A DNA stretch of 64,000 nucleotides. Source: Chloroflexota bacterium. GTDB taxonomy: Bacteria > Chloroflexota > Anaerolineae > B4-G1 > SLSP01. The position numbers were made by a program, and so were the translations under genes. Position 1 is the stretch's first letter. The number at the start of each line of letters is the position of its first letter. The notes under the pieces were generated by a model. The model worked only from the letters and a program-made list of their open reading frames with translations, was not told the origin of the DNA and made no database searches. Positions 62,026 through 64,000 of the stretch are shown here, in pieces. The stretch covers positions 1-64,000 of the forward strand of contig JAIOAX010000008.1 in NCBI GenBank assembly GCA_019873645.1, read 5' to 3'.

Positions 62026-63657
62026 GTGCCGGAATCCGAAACTTTTATCCGCCCACCTGGATTGCGCTATAACCTCATATCGCCGCCGGTTGACTTTACC
62101 GGACGGAAGGCCGAGCTTGCCACGCTGCTGGCAAATTTCGAGCGCGGCGTTTTGATTACCAGCCCTGCCGACGAGCTGGGCAACGGTATGACGGCGCTGG
62201 CCCGGCGGCTGGCCGCCGAATTGCGCAACGACTTCCCCGATGGCTGTCTGGAAATTGATCTGCGCGGCGGCCTGGCAAACTTCATCGAGCCGCTCACGCC
62301 AGTCGAAGCCCAGCGGCGTCTGTTGCTGCCTTTCTATCCCGACACGCCACTTCCCGATGATGAGAAGGCCCTGGACGAACTGTATCGGGAGACATTTGCC
62401 ACGCGCAAGGTGTTGTTGTTGTTGGACAATGCCGCCGGCCCGGCCCAAGTGCGGCGTTTGGTGCCGCGGCAGCCTTCGGCGGTGATCGTCACTGCGCGGA
62501 CGGAGTTTCCTACACTGGCAAAATTGTATCCCCTCAGCCTTGGCGGATTGCGTACCGAGGAGGCGCGAGCCTTGTTAATGCATATCGCTCCTGCCTGTGC
62601 TTCCCTGCCGCAGCGTTTGACGAACAAAATCCTGGAATACTTCGGCAGCAGCCCGCTTGCGTTGCGCATTGTCGGAGCGCTGTTGCGGGATGGGTTTGTC
62701 AAAAATCCCCGGATGCTGTTGAACCGTTATCACGCCATCCGCCGACGCCTTACGGCGCTGCGCCCTGTGGGCGTCAACCTGCCGGTGAGCATCGCTTTAG
62801 AGCTGGCCTATGAGACCTTGCCTACCGAACAGCGCGCTTTCTTTGAGTCCCTGGCCGTCTTCCCGGCGCCGTTCAGTCAGGCAGCAGCGGCGATGGCCTG
62901 GGGACTTGACGCCACAGCAGCTGAATCCTTGCTGGTGACTTTGGTGCGTCGCAACCTGGTCATGTATTATCCAGAAGTGAACTTATATGCGTTGCATGAT
63001 CTGGTCTCGGTCTACATCCAGGAGCTGTTGCTGGGACAACCGGAATGGACGCGCCTGGTTATGGAACGTTATGTACGTTATGCCCTGGCCGAAGCCGGGC
63101 GCGCCAATGCACTCTATGGTGCAGGGGGCGTTTACAAGGAAGAAGGATTGGCGCGTTTTCTTGCGGTCTGGCCGCATGTATGGGCGGCCTGGCTGCGGAT
63201 GAGCAGCGCCGATCCCGGCTGGCCCCGTCCCGAGAATGTGGAACGCTGGTTGTGTGACTTTCCCAGCCGCGTTTTGCCGATTTTGCAAACCCTGGTGCCG
63301 CTGGCGGAACGCACGGTCATGCTGGAACGTATGTTGCAGGCAGCGCGCGCGTTGGATCGCGCCGCCGAGGCATTGGTCCTGAACTACCTGGGACAAGCCT
63401 ACATGGCGCAAGGCGATGCACAGCGAGCTTTGGAAGTTTACGAAGCCTACCTGCAGATTGCCTATGATCTTCACGACCGTATGGGTGAAGCTACGGCGCT
63501 GATGCACATCGGCACGGCCTGTGGGTTCCTGGGCAACGTCAAGCGCGCGCGGGAGAGTTGGCGTCATGCCCTGGCGCTCTTCAGGATGATCGGCGATCCG
63601 CGCGCCGCGCAACTGCGTACCTGGCTGGAGAAGTTGGAAAGCAAGCTCACAGCGTAG
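62026..63657 (+). CDS. STAND/NB-ARC-like protein with TPR repeats and no P-loop lysine
   Basis: 543 residues from GTG 62026 with GAGG nine bases upstream; GTG 62011 would add five residues but lacks a site. PPVDFTGRKAELATLLANF is the usual lead-in of AfsR/NB-ARC ATPases. The expected P-loop is LITSPADELGNGMTALARRL, where the essential Lys is Met55. Walker B-like KVLLLLDNAAG, YFGSSPLALRIVGALL (GxP motif) and a winged-helix region follow, then TPR-like repeats (NYLGQAYMAQGDAQRALEVY). ATP hydrolysis is doubtful; it may be a scaffold or sensor. The N-terminal effector or DNA-binding domain usual in AfsR is absent. Confidence 0.75.
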   Translation: MPESETFIRPPGLRYNLISPPVDFTGRKAELATLLANFERGVLITSPADELGNGMTALARRLAAELRNDFPDGCLEIDLRGGLANFIEPLTPVEAQRRLLLPFYPDTPLPDDEKALDELYRETFATRKVLLLLDNAAGPAQVRRLVPRQPSAVIVTARTEFPTLAKLYPLSLGGLRTEEARALLMHIAPACASLPQRLTNKILEYFGSSPLALRIVGALLRDGFVKNPRMLLNRYHAIRRRLTALRPVGVNLPVSIALELAYETLPTEQRAFFESLAVFPAPFSQAAAAMAWGLDATAAESLLVTLVRRNLVMYYPEVNLYALHDLVSVYIQELLLGQPEWTRLVMERYVRYALAEAGRANALYGAGGVYKEEGLARFLAVWPHVWAAWLRMSSADPGWPRPENVERWLCDFPSRVLPILQTLVPLAERTVMLERMLQAARALDRAAEALVLNYLGQAYMAQGDAQRALEVYEAYLQIAYDLHDRMGEATALMHIGTACGFLGNVKRARESWRHALALFRMIGDPRAAQLRTWLEKLESKLTA

Positions 63658-63703
63658 AAAGTGTGTTACAATGAAGATATAGTCTTACAGCAGGTGAAAA
63701 GAG

Positions 63704-63988
63704 ATGAGTACATATACGCCAGAAAGGGTGTTAGCATTGCTAGGATACGCAGATCCACTGGATGCTGCGCGGCAACACGCACGCATGATTCTGCTGGGGC
63801 GCAGAGCGCGGTATGAAGCCCAAGCTCAGGCATTGGCAGCCAAATGGGGATGTTCGGTTGCTGAAATGCAGGCGCGTTACATGTTGCAGGGACAGGAAGA
63901 TTTTGAAGCTGATGACGATTACGTGGAATGGCAATGGTATTTGGACGCCTTATCGGTGCTTGATGCCCAAATAGCGGCCCTCTCTTAA
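63704..63988 (+). CDS. Antitoxin-like small protein
   Basis: 94 residues. KWGCSVAEMQARYMLQGQED then FEADDDYVEWQWYLDALSVL is the pattern of the same small antitoxin-type family seen at 44625-44945 (GELGDDAVWFEWEFVLDA). AGGTGA precedes the ATG. TACAAT at 63667-63672 could serve as a -10 box, so it may be expressed apart from the STAND-like gene. A partner toxin would lie past the window end. Confidence 0.55.
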   Translation: MSTYTPERVLALLGYADPLDAARQHARMILLGRRARYEAQAQALAAKWGCSVAEMQARYMLQGQEDFEADDDYVEWQWYLDALSVLDAQIAALS

Positions 63989-64000
63989 CTTTTGGGTCAT

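Overview
This window is a GC-rich bacterial chromosome segment that most likely comes from an uncultured Chloroflexota (Anaerolineae-like) bacterium. The assignment rests on several traits together: Thr/Pro-rich lipoprotein linkers, huge secreted proteins ending in a short FLPLVIR-type tail, DUF3048, DUF2085 and DUF1015 families, many sugar ABC transporters with LacI regulators, a large pyruvate:ferredoxin oxidoreductase that suggests anaerobic metabolism, and phrase-like repeats just upstream of genes. No rRNA or taxonomic marker is present, so the phylum is an inference.

Layout. 0-1.6 kb: a DUF3048 lipoprotein and tRNA-Val(CAC), each with a clear terminator. 1.6-7.1 kb (minus): a GH3 beta-glucosidase, an SPFH/flotillin-like protein and a GH5 glycosidase. 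7.2-8.3 kb: an RlaP-like nucleotidyltransferase behind the wreck of a paralogue. 8.5-18.6 kb: a ~2,950-residue secreted protein with an anthrax-protective-antigen-like region, CARDB domains and a Gly-rich region, then a PKD-repeat secreted protein. 18.7-25.4 kb: sbcD-sbcC-dinG-like DNA repair operon. 25.4-26.8 kb: a broken chimera carrying a near-identical second copy of the PKD gene plus scraps of sbcD. 26.8-34.4 kb: a LacI regulator and a divergent sugar ABC operon (binding protein, two permeases, GH31 alpha-xylosidase), with matching operators at both promoters. 34.9-39.9 kb: a second LacI regulator and an RbsABC-type transporter, again with matching operators. 40.3-44.5 kb: a GDP-mannose 3,5-epimerase-like enzyme, GH29 alpha-L-fucosidase, GHMP sugar kinase and double-domain nucleotidyltransferase. 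44.5-48.3 kb (minus): a conflict-type operon (36-residue protein, DUF364, CHAT protease-AAA ATPase, antitoxin-like protein, cut-off toxin). 48.4-53.7 kb: histidine phosphatase, DUF2085, class V aminotransferase, phosphoglycerate dehydrogenase and DUF1015, which together look like serine biosynthesis. 53.8-57.9 kb: a membrane spermidine-synthase-like protein, HAD hydrolase, BrnT/BrnA toxin-antitoxin pair and PIN fragment. 58-61.6 kb (minus): pyruvate:ferredoxin oxidoreductase. 61.8-64 kb: a 175-bp MITE-like element, a STAND-like protein that lacks the P-loop lysine, and a small antitoxin-like protein.

How it fits together. The glycosidases (GH5, GH3, GH31 of alpha-xylosidase type, GH29) lack signal peptides and sit with oligosaccharide importers. 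The set would fit uptake and cytosolic breakdown of plant hemicellulose such as fucosylated xyloglucan. The strongest unusual signals are the protective-antigen-like region in the giant secreted protein, the shared C-terminal tail, the CHAT-ATPase/DUF364 operon, the 165-bp inverted repeats flanking 12 kb, the MITE-like element, and the decayed PKD-sbcD duplication.
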